Source of the DNA: JBGNFV01 sp049645705
GTDB taxonomy: Bacteria > Bacteroidota > Bacteroidia > Cytophagales > Cyclobacteriaceae
DNA length: 64,000 bases
NCBI GenBank assembly: GCA_049645705.1
Contig: JBARUK010000098.1
Coordinates: forward strand, 67,668 to 131,667
Direction of reading: 5' to 3'
Made by a program: the position numbers and the translations under genes
Notes under the pieces: model-generated
The model's input: only the letters and a program-made list of their open reading frames with translations
What the model was told of the DNA's origin: nothing
The model's database searches: none
In this document: piece after piece, positions 44,003-52,536 of the stretch
Numbering within the stretch: position 1 is the first letter of the stretch
Layout: every line of letters begins with the position of its first letter

Positions 44003-45019
44003 TTATTCATTCCGTAATTCATCATTGTACCGGTTTAGGGTTTCCCAGATCATGTCTTTCAGCGGATCAATGTTCTTTCCGGTAACTGACGAAATAAATA
44101 ATGCAGGTACCCCCTCAGGAAGTTCCTCTTTCATCTCCTCTATTAGTTCATCATCCAGCATATCGGCCTTGGAGATGGCCAGTAGCCGATCTTTGTCCAG
44201 CAATTCGGGATTATATTTTTCAAGCTCTTTCAGCAGTATCCGGTACTCTTCGGCCAGGTTTTTGGCATCGGCAGGTACCAGGAACAGCAGTATGGAGTTA
44301 CGCTCTATATGGCGCAGAAACCGTAACCCGAGCCCCTTGCCTTCGGCTGCCCCTTCTATGATACCGGGTATGTCGGCCATGACAAAGGACTTATAATCAC
44401 GGTAAGACACCACGCCCAGGTTGGGCACGAGGGTGGTAAAGGGATAGTCCGCCACCTCGGGTTTAGCTGCAGAAACGGCAGATAGCAAGGTGGACTTACC
44501 CGCATTGGGAAAGCCTACCAGGCCTACGTCGGCCAGCAGTTTTAGCTCAAGTATAATCCATACTTCCTGACCGGCCTCACCGGGCTGAGCATGGCGCGGA
44601 GCCTGGTTAGTGCTGCTTTTGAAATGGTCATTACCCAGTCCGCCACGGCCACCGGACGTAAGGATGGCTTCCTGGCCATCTTCGGTTATTTCCAGCACTT
44701 TTTCGCCGGTTTCGGCGATCCGGGCTACTGTTCCGAGGGGCACGTCCAGCACTATGTCCTCACCATCGGCACCTGTCCTTTTGCCACCCTCGCCGGGCTT
44801 TCCGTTACCGGCGATCACATGCTTCTTGTATTTCAGGTGCAGCAGGGTCCATAGCTGGGAATTGCCCCGCAGGATGATATGACCGCCGCGGCCACCGTCT
44901 CCCCCGTCGGGTCCGCCTTTGGGGACGAACTTTTCGCGGCGAAAGTGGGCGGAACCTGCGCCTCCTGCTCCCGAGCGGGAGCAGAGTTTTACGTAGTCTA
45001 TGAAGTTGGACTGTGCCAT
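44003..45019 (-). CDS. obgE: GTPase ObgE
   Basis: Obg binds the large ribosomal subunit and takes part in its assembly and in the stringent response. The 338-residue protein has the glycine-rich OBG domain (about 1-158; GGDGGRGGHI). The G domain then shows G1 GFPNAGKSTLL, the switch region YPFTTLVPNLG, G3 DIPGIIEGA and a SKAD G4 variant of NKxD. It ends shortly after the G domain and lacks a long C-terminal OCT domain. The ATG at 45019 fits the canonical start MAQSNFIDYV; 45070 adds a foreign extension. Confidence 0.95.
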   Translation of the reverse strand: MAQSNFIDYVKLCSRSGAGGAGSAHFRREKFVPKGGPDGGDGGRGGHIILRGNSQLWTLLHLKYKKHVIAGNGKPGEGGKRTGADGEDIVLDVPLGTVARIAETGEKVLEITEDGQEAILTSGGRGGLGNDHFKSSTNQAPRHAQPGEAGQEVWIILELKLLADVGLVGFPNAGKSTLLSAVSAAKPEVADYPFTTLVPNLGVVSYRDYKSFVMADIPGIIEGAAEGKGLGLRFLRHIERNSILLFLVPADAKNLAEEYRILLKELEKYNPELLDKDRLLAISKADMLDDELIEEMKEELPEGVPALFISSVTGKNIDPLKDMIWETLNRYNDELRNE

Positions 45020-45032
45020 AACGTGTTGTAAT

Positions 45033-45073
45033 AAAAAAATGCTCACTACCTGATACCGGTATATGAGCATTTT
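45033..45073 (-). terminator. Intrinsic terminator after adk
   Basis: AAATGCTCA (45038-45046) and TGAGCATTT (45064-45072) pair; a run of T residues follows on the minus strand. It lies between adk and obgE, so obgE needs its own promoter. Confidence 0.75.
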
Positions 45074-45101
45074 ATCGTGAAATATAGTTCACTGCTCTGT
45101 T

Positions 45102-45674
45102 TCAGAGCTTATCTATCTCGTGAATAATGCGGAAGAAGATATCATCTATAGAGCCTACACCATTGATGGAGACGAATTTGCCCTTTTCATCGTAATAGTT
45201 GGCTACGGGAAGGGTTTCGTCTTTGTAGACCTGTATTCTCTTTTCAATCTTAGCAGGATCCTGGTCGTCTACCCGGCCGGAGGTTTTGCCACGCTCGGCA
45301 ATACGGATCTTCAATTCCTGATCGGGCACTTCCAGGGCAATCATACCGGATATGTTCATGCCGTTGCGGCTCATCATGCTGTCCAGTGCTTCGGCCTGGG
45401 CTACGGTGCGCGGAAAGCCGTCGAAGATAAAGCCTTTGGCCTCGGGGGTATCAGCGATCTTTGCCTCTACCATGCCTATCACGATACTATCGGGAACAAG
45501 CAGGCCTTCATTCATGTATTCCTTTGCTTTCAGACCGAGGGGCGTGCCTTCGCCAAGGTGCATTCTGAAAAGGTCACCGGTGGCAATATGGGTCAGATTA
45601 TATTTTTCTATCAGTTTGGCACTTTGCGTACCCTTTCCGGCACCGGGAGGGCCGAACAATATGATATTAAGCAT
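45102..45674 (-). CDS. adk: Adenylate kinase
   Basis: The 190-residue enzyme interconverts ATP + AMP and 2 ADP. The P-loop is GPPGAGKGTQS at residues 7-17. The AMP-site motif is FDGFPRTVAQAEAL, and the lid arginine block is RGKTSGRVDDQ. The lid is the short form, with no zinc-binding cysteines. Length matches short-lid adenylate kinases of this phylum. It lies between hpt and obgE on the same strand. Confidence 0.96.
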   Translation of the reverse strand: MLNIILFGPPGAGKGTQSAKLIEKYNLTHIATGDLFRMHLGEGTPLGLKAKEYMNEGLLVPDSIVIGMVEAKIADTPEAKGFIFDGFPRTVAQAEALDSMMSRNGMNISGMIALEVPDQELKIRIAERGKTSGRVDDQDPAKIEKRIQVYKDETLPVANYYDEKGKFVSINGVGSIDDIFFRIIHEIDKL

Positions 45675-45747
45675 TATTCGATATAGGTTTACCTAGTCAA
45701 TAGAGATAAATAAAATTCAATATAGCCAAAGATTCGATAACGGGCCG

Positions 45748-46284
45748 TCAGGCAGTCTGTTCACTTAATTGATAAATATCACGGAAATTTCTGCCATATC
45801 CGTCGTAATCCAACCCGTACCCTACAACAAACTTATTAGGAATAGAAAAACCAATATAATCCAGATTGATAGGTCGCTTCAGTGCATCGGGCTTCAGCAG
45901 AAGTGTGCAAACGGATACAGAAGCGGGGTTTAGTTTTTTCAATTCCTCTATCAGGTGGTGCATGGTATGACCAGTGTCGACAATGTCTTCAATGATAACC
46001 ACATCCCTGCCGGTGACTTCGTCATTCAGCCCGATAAGCTCTCTGACCTTTCCGGTGCTTTCCATAGCCTGGTAACTGGTATATTTCACAAAAGATATTT
46101 CCGAGCGTACGGGGATCTCTTTCATAAGATCGGCAGCAAACATAAAGGAGCCATTCAATACGCTTAAAAAAAGTGGATTGCTGTCGGCATACCGTTTATT
46201 GATGTCACGTGCGATCTCGCGGATACGTGTAAGTATCTGTTCCTCGTGAATGTACGGTTCAAAATTCTTGTCCCTGATAGTCAT
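45748..46284 (-). CDS. hpt: Hypoxanthine phosphoribosyltransferase
   Basis: The enzyme salvages hypoxanthine (and often guanine) by adding ribose-5-phosphate from PRPP. The 178-residue protein shows the PRPP-binding loop VVIIEDIVDTGHTMHHLI, the LNGSFMFAADL segment that shapes the purine pocket, and FVVGYGLDYDGYGRNFRDIY near the C-terminus. The ATG at 46284 lies directly behind an unusual hairpin-rich leader (46292-46330). It is 73 nt upstream of adk. Confidence 0.95.
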   Translation of the reverse strand: MTIRDKNFEPYIHEEQILTRIREIARDINKRYADSNPLFLSVLNGSFMFAADLMKEIPVRSEISFVKYTSYQAMESTGKVRELIGLNDEVTGRDVVIIEDIVDTGHTMHHLIEELKKLNPASVSVCTLLLKPDALKRPINLDYIGFSIPNKFVVGYGLDYDGYGRNFRDIYQLSEQTA

Positions 46285-46291
46285 AGGGCAT

Positions 46292-46330
46292 AGTAAAAAT
46301 AAAAATGCCCTATGACCGGCCGGTCAGGGC
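46292..46330 (-). terminator. Hairpin and T-rich tract directly before hpt
   Basis: On the minus strand GCCCT, then the palindrome TGACCGGCCGGTCA, then AGGGC form a hairpin followed by ATTTTTATTTTTA and the hpt start. It could end transcripts of the upstream M42 gene. Since a -7 box (46337-46344) lies just before it, it could also form the 5' end of the hpt mRNA. The second arm can alternatively pair (ATAGGGCAT with ATGCCCTAT) with bases at the hpt start. Confidence 0.55.
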
Positions 46331-46336
46331 TTTGCG

Positions 46337-46344
46337 CAAATATA
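46337..46344 (-). promoter_or_regulatory. Candidate -7 element (TATATTTG) for hpt
   Basis: An exact -7 match on the minus strand, 53 nt before the hpt ATG and immediately before the hairpin at 46292-46330. No -33 TTTG at the expected place. Confidence 0.4.
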
Positions 46345-46374
46345 AAAAATTCCGCTGAACAGCAAGTAAGCTGA

Positions 46375-47286
46375 TCAGAGCTTAGCCATCAATTCTTTGT
46401 AAAGCGCGATCATGCAGTCGATGTCGTGCTTGTGGACTTTCTCATCAGGTGAGTGCACATTGTCTTCAGGTGCACCTACAAAACACCAATCGAAAGGATA
46501 GGGGCTCTGCTGCAGCTCGCGCCCGTCGCTACTGCCACTACCCTCTACTTCTAACTGAAAGTCAATGCCTGAAACTTCAGCTATGGCAACAATACGGTCT
46601 ACGAAAGCCTTGCGGGGCACATTACGGTCACGCAGACTGATGGCTACGCCTTTTCCATGCTCTACGCCACCGGTAACCCAGGTTATGTCTGATATAAGTG
46701 CCTGCTGCACACCTTCTTCTTCATACAGATAGCGGGCAAGATAAGGCACGCTGCCCCCTCCGTGCTCTTCCCAGCAGGAAAAAACCACACAGCCGTCGGT
46801 AAGGGTTTCGCATAATTTAAGGGCATTGTATACCCCGAGCCGGTTGTCCATATAGCAACATTGTACGTACTCTTCTGACTCGCGGTAGTTTGTCTTGAAT
46901 ACAAGGTCGGTACCGCGGCGTATGGCTCTGCCAAACTTGTAGGTAAGCCCGCCCTCTTCACCGGTAACGAGCTCGCACTCTATTGGTCCCAGGTCGTCCT
47001 CTCCGGTAAGCCGGTACCCGGTCTCTGCCTGGGGGCCTCCTATGGGCACAAGCTGGTCCTCGTACCGCACGGTAAACCCAATAGAATCCATATGGGCAAA
47101 TACAGCGGTGCGGGGCTTCCCGAATTTCAGGATAATACAGTCCTGAAACCTGTCTCCGTGAATTACTTCGGGTCTGACAGCCCAGCCGGACATATTTTCC
47201 TGTACATAATCGAGAATAAAGTCCTTCATGCGTGATTCGTTGCCTGAAGGTGCGTGTATTTCGCAGAGGGTCTTAAGTAGTTTCAT
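46375..47286 (-). CDS. M42-family metallo-aminopeptidase
   Basis: The 303-residue cytoplasmic peptidase has the two-metal M42/M20 layout. The metal ligands are visible in order: VFAHMDSIGF (His and Asp), YMDNRLG (bridging Asp), CWEEHGGGS (paired Glu), ALISDITWV (Asp) and DNVHSPDE (His). M42 enzymes form tetrahedral dodecamers and trim N-terminal residues from peptides; some are deblocking enzymes or glucanases. The ATG at 47286 gives the typical start MKLLKTLCEIHAPSG; a GTG at 47316 adds ten residues. A TAGCTTTG -7 box lies at 47316-47323. Confidence 0.85.
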   Translation of the reverse strand: MKLLKTLCEIHAPSGNESRMKDFILDYVQENMSGWAVRPEVIHGDRFQDCIILKFGKPRTAVFAHMDSIGFTVRYEDQLVPIGGPQAETGYRLTGEDDLGPIECELVTGEEGGLTYKFGRAIRRGTDLVFKTNYRESEEYVQCCYMDNRLGVYNALKLCETLTDGCVVFSCWEEHGGGSVPYLARYLYEEEGVQQALISDITWVTGGVEHGKGVAISLRDRNVPRKAFVDRIVAIAEVSGIDFQLEVEGSGSSDGRELQQSPYPFDWCFVGAPEDNVHSPDEKVHKHDIDCMIALYKELMAKL

Positions 47287-47315
47287 ACGGACGGGTACAT
47301 CTGATTTTGGGACCA

Positions 47316-47323
47316 CAAAGCTA
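47316..47323 (-). promoter_or_regulatory. Candidate -7 element (TAGCTTTG) for the M42 peptidase
   Basis: An exact match on the minus strand 29 nt before the ATG at 47286. Its position over the alternative GTG start supports the shorter protein. Confidence 0.4.
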
Positions 47324-47488
47324 CCGGATTTTGGGCCGGATTTCCTATTCTGATCCGGATAATGCCTTACCTGTCACTTGCGGGCGGGTATTATTTTTGC
47401 CAAGAGTCCTGTTTAATCGCTGATAAATTAAGCTATATTTAGGGTTTTATTGAATACCGGACTGTACTAGCTAAACGAAAACTAACAA

Positions 47489-48148
47489 TTGACGAACGGC
47501 ACTTTCATACTGACTGAGACCCATTCGGTAGCCAGCAGTTTTCTGGCAGAACTCAGAGATACTACCATCCAATCTGACAAACCCAGGTTCAGGAATAACC
47601 TGAAAAGGCTGGGGCAGGTACTGGCCTATGAAGTGAGCAGGCACCTGGCATACGAGCTGGGACGCATCCGCACCCCACTGGCTGAAACGGAGGTAGCTCT
47701 GCTAAAGGAGAACCCGGTGCTAATTACAATTATGCGGGCCGGACTGCCCTTTTACGAAGGGTTTCTGGACTACTTCGACGGGTCGGAAAGCGGCTTCATC
47801 GGGGCTTTCAGAGAGGAGGAATCGGCAGATGGAAAGGTATCGGTATCACTGGAGTATGCCGCACTACCCGATACCGGGGGGCGCCCGGTCATACTGGCAG
47901 ATCCTATGCTGGCTACGGGCAAATCTCTTCTGTACGCGGTAGAGGCAATCAATAAAAGGGGCGTACCTTCCCACCTGTACATAGCTGCGGCAATAGCTGC
48001 TCCCGAGGGGGTAAGTTACCTGAAAGAGAATCTCCGGCAACCCTTCAGCCTGTGGATGGGTGCCATGGATGAAAAGCTAAATACCAACGCCTTTATCGTA
48101 CCGGGACTGGGCGATGCGGGAGACCTGGCCTTTGGGCCTAAAAATTAA
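47489..48148 (+). CDS. upp: Uracil phosphoribosyltransferase
   Basis: The enzyme makes UMP from uracil and PRPP in pyrimidine salvage. The 219-residue protein has the family N-terminus SVASSFLAELRD, ITIMRAGLPFYEGF, the PRPP loop VILADPMLATGKSL, and the C-terminal uracil-site segment NAFIVPGLGDAGDLAFG. The start is TTG at 47489; there is no suitable ATG and upstream sequence is not family-like. It is followed after 12 nt by a Ca/Na antiporter gene. Confidence 0.93.
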   Translation: MTNGTFILTETHSVASSFLAELRDTTIQSDKPRFRNNLKRLGQVLAYEVSRHLAYELGRIRTPLAETEVALLKENPVLITIMRAGLPFYEGFLDYFDGSESGFIGAFREEESADGKVSVSLEYAALPDTGGRPVILADPMLATGKSLLYAVEAINKRGVPSHLYIAAAIAAPEGVSYLKENLRQPFSLWMGAMDEKLNTNAFIVPGLGDAGDLAFGPKN

Positions 48149-48160
48149 AGCAGCCACTAC

Positions 48161-49111
48161 ATGCTCGAAAACATTGGATTCTTATTAGCCGGACTGATCA
48201 TCCTCATTGTGGGAGGTGAACTGCTGGTGCGCGGAGCTTCCAGTATTGCACTGCGGGTGCACCTGTCACCACTGGTAGTCGGCCTTACCATCGTGGCCTT
48301 CGGTACGTCAGCCCCGGAAATGCTCATCAGCATCAGGTCTGCCCTCAAGGGTAGCCCTGACCTGGCTATGGGTAATGTGGTAGGCAGTAATATCTGTAAT
48401 CTGGCCCTGGTACTCGGTATTACAACTATCATAAACCCGGTAAGGGTGCAAGGCACAAGCCTCAAGATAGACTGGCCGGTTACTATGGGAGCCAGTCTGC
48501 TGCTGTATATTCTATCCCAGAACGGTACCATTACCATAATAGAGGGCATCGCCTTCATCATTATCCTGGTAGCTTATAACTGGTATATCATTCGCCGTTC
48601 CAGAAGGGAAACCAAGGCGATGAAAATACTTGAAGAAGAACTCGATATTCCTGATGCTCCTTCGAAACATTTATGGAAGGATATCATGTTTATCTTAATA
48701 GGAAGTATCGGTCTTTACTTTGGTGCGGAATGGTTTGTGGGAGGTGCACAGTCGCTTGCCGGATACCTTGGCGTAAGTGAACGGGTGATAGGCCTGACAG
48801 TGCTGGCACTAGGTACCAGCCTGCCTGAACTGGTAACGGCCTGTATAGCTTCCTTTAAGAAAGAAACAGATATAGCCCTTGGCAACCTGCTGGGTTCAAA
48901 CATATTTAATATTCTTTCTATACTTGGCGTTACGAGCGTGATCAAGACTATCTCGGTGAGCGAGCTAATCATTGGTTTCGATATGCTCTGGATGCTGGGA
49001 ATTACTTTTTTAGTATTTCTGATGATGCTGCATAAAAGGCAGATACTCCGGTACGAGGGTATCATCCTGCTCATTATCTATTTTTATTATACTTATACCA
49101 TCATGTTTTAA
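48161..49111 (+). CDS. Calcium/sodium antiporter (CaCA family)
   Basis: The 316-residue inner-membrane exchanger has the two inverted alpha repeats of the YrbG/NCX_Mj type. The first is VVGLTIVAFGTSAPEMLISI with NVVGSNICNLALVLG (about 41-95). The second is VIGLTVLALGTSLPELVTACI with NLLGSNIFNILSILG (about 208-260). The paired acidic residues in the two GTSxPE motifs bind calcium. About ten helices are present. It should move calcium out in exchange for sodium or protons. Its stop overlaps the next start by one base (TAATG). Confidence 0.93.
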   Translation: MLENIGFLLAGLIILIVGGELLVRGASSIALRVHLSPLVVGLTIVAFGTSAPEMLISIRSALKGSPDLAMGNVVGSNICNLALVLGITTIINPVRVQGTSLKIDWPVTMGASLLLYILSQNGTITIIEGIAFIIILVAYNWYIIRRSRRETKAMKILEEELDIPDAPSKHLWKDIMFILIGSIGLYFGAEWFVGGAQSLAGYLGVSERVIGLTVLALGTSLPELVTACIASFKKETDIALGNLLGSNIFNILSILGVTSVIKTISVSELIIGFDMLWMLGITFLVFLMMLHKRQILRYEGIILLIIYFYYTYTIMF

Positions 49112-49548
49112 TGGATATCGGAAAGTATCTGTCTGTTTACCTCCTTAGTATGATCAAGTTTATAGCGGGCCCCACCATGGGCCCTGCCCTGGGATTCACC
49201 TGGATAGAAACGGTGGTAGTCACTATTCTGGGAATGATGACCAGCGTGATCATTTTTACCTTTTTCGGTAAGCGGATCAGGGCCTGGTATCTGAAGCGTA
49301 AGGGCGGTAAAAAACCAAAGCTGTTTACAAGACGTAACCGCCGCTTTGTATCGGTATGGAAAAAGTACGGTATTGCAGGCGTGGCTTTCTTTACTCCTAT
49401 TATCTTCACCCCTATCGGTGGTGCTCTGCTTGTAAGCTCTCTGGGTGGGGGCGTACGTAAGACGCTTCTTTATATGCTACTCAGCGCAATAGTCTGGTCG
49501 GCAGCTATGTCTACTCTTTTTCATCTGGCTATTAACCAGACGGTCTGA
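49111..49548 (+). CDS. Small membrane protein of unknown function
   Basis: The 145-residue product has about four helices. A basic loop (KRIRAWYLKRKGGKKPKLFTRRNRRF) lies in the middle at about 55-80, and a glycine/proline-rich helix pair (FFTPIIFTPIGGALLVSSLGG) follows. It is translationally coupled to the Ca/Na antiporter, suggesting a linked role at the membrane. The GPTMGPALGF and FTPIGGALL segments faintly recall DedA-like or small-export proteins, but I cannot place it in a family. Confidence 0.7.
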   Translation: MDIGKYLSVYLLSMIKFIAGPTMGPALGFTWIETVVVTILGMMTSVIIFTFFGKRIRAWYLKRKGGKKPKLFTRRNRRFVSVWKKYGIAGVAFFTPIIFTPIGGALLVSSLGGGVRKTLLYMLLSAIVWSAAMSTLFHLAINQTV

Positions 49549-49783
49549 ACAGAAACGTATCAGAGCTCGTCATTCCTTCATTAAAACTAACGACAGGTCA
49601 ATTCTGCTCTCAAGCCAACGGTTAGGACTTCAATGGGCGGAAACAATCAGCGTTGTAACAATACGCATCTCTTCTTTTTTTTGTTACCGACCCGGGTGAC
49701 TTATCAATAGTGCCACTCCTAAAACCAATACCTCCCGGCGCGACGGCTACTCTAAACCTGGCTAAACTCAGTAGACGGGTGGA

Positions 49784-50698
49784 CTACTTCTCAACTTCGT
49801 CATTATCATCGTCCAGCATCTCTATATCCTGTATAAGAACTCTTTTGGCGATGGACTTGCCTGTGGTGGTAGCGGCCAGGCCGCCCATGGCTGTCTCTTT
49901 GTACCTTTCTTCCATGCTCTGACCTACTTCGCCCATAGCCTCTATGCACTCATCTACCGGAATAACAGCACTTACGTCTGCCAGGGCTATCTGGGCAGAT
50001 GAATTAGCGATGGCGGCCGCACTGGCGTTACGCACTACGCACGGTATCTCTACCAGGCCGGCAACGGGGTCGCATACCAGCCCGAGCATGCACTGTATAG
50101 TGATGGCAACTGCATTAAAAACCTGGTCTACACTACCACCCAGGCAGTAGACTATGGCCCCGGAGGCCATGGCCGCTGCCGAGCCGGTCTCTGCCTGGCA
50201 CCCGCCTACTGCACCGGCCAGCGATGCTTTACGCTCTATGATGAGGGCTATACCGGCTGCCACCAGCAGGCCTTCGTGTATCTGTTTGTCATCAAGAGAA
50301 TGCAGCTCCTGCAGGGTAACGAGCACGCCGGGTAATATGCCTGAGGCCCCGGCGGTAGGTGCTGCCACAATGCGGCCCATGCAGCTATTGACTTCTTTGG
50401 CGGCAAGGGCTCGGCTGATGAGTTTCTGGAATTCGGGCGAAAGCACGGACACGGGGTGGTTAAATACTTTTTTAGCCCCGTTATTGATCATACCACTGCG
50501 ACTGGACATGTCCTGCTCAAGCCCGGTATGTACGGCTTCTTTCATGACGTCGTAGGCCTTGGCGAGGTGGGTCCATACCTCTGCGGCTTCGTGCTGGCGC
50601 TGTTCTTTTTCATACTGCAGCACAGGCTCGTACAGCTTGTCACCATTTTCCAGGCACCAGGCTTTCCATCCGGCAAAGTCATCAAATAACAAGCTCAT
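49784..50698 (-). CDS. sdaA: L-serine ammonia-lyase, iron-sulfur type, alpha part
   Basis: The enzyme deaminates L-serine to pyruvate. The 304-residue protein corresponds to the catalytic alpha part. It has the glycine-rich APTAGASGILPGVL block, GAVGGCQAETGSAAAMA, LGLVCDPVAGLVEIPC and the NASAAAIANSS stretch. Cysteines in GGCQ, VCDP and IPC are the likely ligands of the [4Fe-4S] cluster. A separate beta subunit gene is not adjacent. The ATG at 50698 is preferred to a GTG at 50719. The acidic C-terminal tail (DIEMLDDDNDEVEK) is unusual. Confidence 0.9.
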   Translation of the reverse strand: MSLLFDDFAGWKAWCLENGDKLYEPVLQYEKEQRQHEAAEVWTHLAKAYDVMKEAVHTGLEQDMSSRSGMINNGAKKVFNHPVSVLSPEFQKLISRALAAKEVNSCMGRIVAAPTAGASGILPGVLVTLQELHSLDDKQIHEGLLVAAGIALIIERKASLAGAVGGCQAETGSAAAMASGAIVYCLGGSVDQVFNAVAITIQCMLGLVCDPVAGLVEIPCVVRNASAAAIANSSAQIALADVSAVIPVDECIEAMGEVGQSMEERYKETAMGGLAATTTGKSIAKRVLIQDIEMLDDDNDEVEK

Positions 50699-50808
50699 AA
50701 TCTTTGGGGTTAGTGGCACACAAAAGGCAGTACATCCTTATTTATCCAACAAAATACGGCATCCGTTTGTCCATACCCAAATGATCCTTACGAAAATAAA
50801 ATTTACCC

Positions 50809-50816
50809 TATCTTTG
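50809..50816 (+). promoter_or_regulatory. Candidate -7 element (TATCTTTG) for hemE
   Basis: An exact match whose end is 4 nt before the hemE ATG at 50821. Transcription from it would start at or next to the start codon, giving a leaderless mRNA. Confidence 0.4.
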
Positions 50817-50820
50817 TCCT

Positions 50821-51858
50821 ATGCAATTGAAGAATGATCTGCTGCTGCGTGCAGCCAAAGGTGAAAAAACTGAGCGTACGCCGGTATGGCTAATGAGACA
50901 GGCAGGGCGCATACTGCCTGAATACCGGGCGGTACGGAATAGTCTGAGCGGATTTATAGAACTGGTGCAGACACCTGAGCTGGCTGCGGAGGTAACTATA
51001 CAGCCGGTAGACCTTTTGGGCGTAGATGCGGCGATCATCTTTTCGGATATACTGGTGATACCGGAAGCTATGGGGCTGCCTTATGAAATGGTGGAAAAGA
51101 AAGGCCCCTATTTTCCTGATACGATACGCAGTGAAGAGGACATGAAGGGGATCCGGGTGGCGGATGTGGAATCGGAACTTGGCTACGTGTTGGAAGCTAT
51201 CCGCATTACTAAAAAAAACCTGGACGGGCGGGTGCCTCTGATCGGGTTTGCCGGTGCGCCATGGACTATCTTTTCGTACATGACGGAGGGCAGCGGCAGC
51301 AAGACTTTCAGTGCGGCCAGGGGCATGCTGTACCGAAACCCAGAGCTGGCTCACTCTCTGCTGGATAAGATTACGGATTCGACAATTGCTTACCTGAAGG
51401 CACAGATCGCAGCAGGAGCGGACATCGTCCAGGTATTCGACAGTTGGGCAGGCATCCTTTCGCCGGAACAGTATGAAGTGTTTTCCCTGCCGTACATAAA
51501 TAAAATATGCAAGGCCATAACGGAAGTACCGGTCACGGTATTTGCCAAAGGTGCGTACTTTGCCAGGAAGGCACTGGGCCAGCTGGACTGCCGCACGGTG
51601 GGGCTGGACTGGAACATGGATGTGCAGGAGTCGCGCCAGTTGATAGGAACGGAAAAGACGCTGCAGGGCAACCTGGACCCCTGTGCCCTGTATGGTACGT
51701 ATGACCAGGTAAAGCAGGCCACTAAAAATATGCTGGACCGTTTCGGTCCTGAGCGGCACATTGCCAACCTGGGTCACGGCGTTTATCCTGACACAGATCC
51801 TGACAAGGTGAGGTGCTTTATCGATACGGTAAAGGAATACAGTCCTACCCTGCGATAG
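50821..51858 (+). CDS. hemE: Uroporphyrinogen decarboxylase
   Basis: HemE removes four acetate carboxyl groups from uroporphyrinogen III to give coproporphyrinogen III in heme synthesis. The 345-residue cytoplasmic enzyme has the two family signatures: TPVWLMRQAGRILPEYR near the N-terminus and GFAGAPWTIFSYM near residue 142. DIVQVFDSWAGIL, LGLD-like VGLDWNMD and NLGHGVYPDTDP at the C-terminus are also present. Catalytic arginine and aspartate positions are intact. It is convergent with the GrpB-like gene, one base apart. Confidence 0.96.
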   Translation: MQLKNDLLLRAAKGEKTERTPVWLMRQAGRILPEYRAVRNSLSGFIELVQTPELAAEVTIQPVDLLGVDAAIIFSDILVIPEAMGLPYEMVEKKGPYFPDTIRSEEDMKGIRVADVESELGYVLEAIRITKKNLDGRVPLIGFAGAPWTIFSYMTEGSGSKTFSAARGMLYRNPELAHSLLDKITDSTIAYLKAQIAAGADIVQVFDSWAGILSPEQYEVFSLPYINKICKAITEVPVTVFAKGAYFARKALGQLDCRTVGLDWNMDVQESRQLIGTEKTLQGNLDPCALYGTYDQVKQATKNMLDRFGPERHIANLGHGVYPDTDPDKVRCFIDTVKEYSPTLR

Positions 51859-51859
51859 G

Positions 51860-52324
51860 TCAGACGCTTTTGCCTTTGGGTCTTTCCCGTACCTCTTTGT
51901 GCTTCATGCCGATATGGTGCTGCCAGAAGCGGCAGCCGCGGGGCACTACATGAATGTGATGGGTCTGCCTGACCCTATCTGCAGAGGGCAGGGCCTGCCC
52001 TTCTTCCAGTTCTGTATAAGACTGGGTAGGACGTAACCTCACAAAATATCGCTGGTCAGGAAAGGTTTTTTCGTGATCTTTTACCCGCACAAAGCTCTGT
52101 GTTTGCAATATTTTACACACCGTGGTTATATGGAGGCTATCCTCCAGACCGATCATAATATTCAGCGGTTCTTTGCCGCCGGCTGTGTTGAAACTACCCT
52201 GCCTTCTCTGGCTGATGTCCACTATACAATGCGGGTAATCCTGCAGGAGGTTGTCCAGCTTTTCTTTTTCAGAAGGGTAGTCGACATCCTGGTAGCTAAG
52301 GGGTGTCTGGTTTTTTGGTTTCAT
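51860..52324 (-). CDS. GrpB-like (UPF0157) protein, shortened
   Basis: The 154-residue product resembles the GrpB/UPF0157 nucleotidyltransferase-like family. Residues 30-75 hold a VDI strand and a helix as in the catalytic core. Residues 118-140 read RVRQTHHIHVVPRGCRFWQHHIG, close to the family's HLHVV..G..FW..HL block. After that the protein ends within about 15 residues, while full members continue for some 35 more. The stop lies one base from the convergent hemE stop, so the tail may have been lost there. The first half is weakly conserved; the enzymatic role is unknown. Confidence 0.55.
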   Translation of the reverse strand: MKPKNQTPLSYQDVDYPSEKEKLDNLLQDYPHCIVDISQRRQGSFNTAGGKEPLNIMIGLEDSLHITTVCKILQTQSFVRVKDHEKTFPDQRYFVRLRPTQSYTELEEGQALPSADRVRQTHHIHVVPRGCRFWQHHIGMKHKEVRERPKGKSV

Positions 52325-52536
52325 ATGATAAAAATGCGCGTTATACCTGCCCTGTCGGGGGCATTCTCATTAAAAAAGTGCGGATTAAACTGAAATTGCA
52401 GTAAATCAGTTATATAGTTCGTGCGTTATTATCTTAATTTACAAAAAAAAACGGACTGATAAGCGTATTTTTTTACTGAGCCGGAAAGTAAACTTCTTAT
52501 TTTTTAGCTCTAAATCAGTAGCTTAGCTAAAACAGA

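Noticed and set aside
49549..49783. Hidden gene or tRNA between the small membrane protein and sdaA
   Set aside because: No frame, cloverleaf or hairpin stood out; the plus-strand open frame at 49710 is the antisense of the sdaA end.
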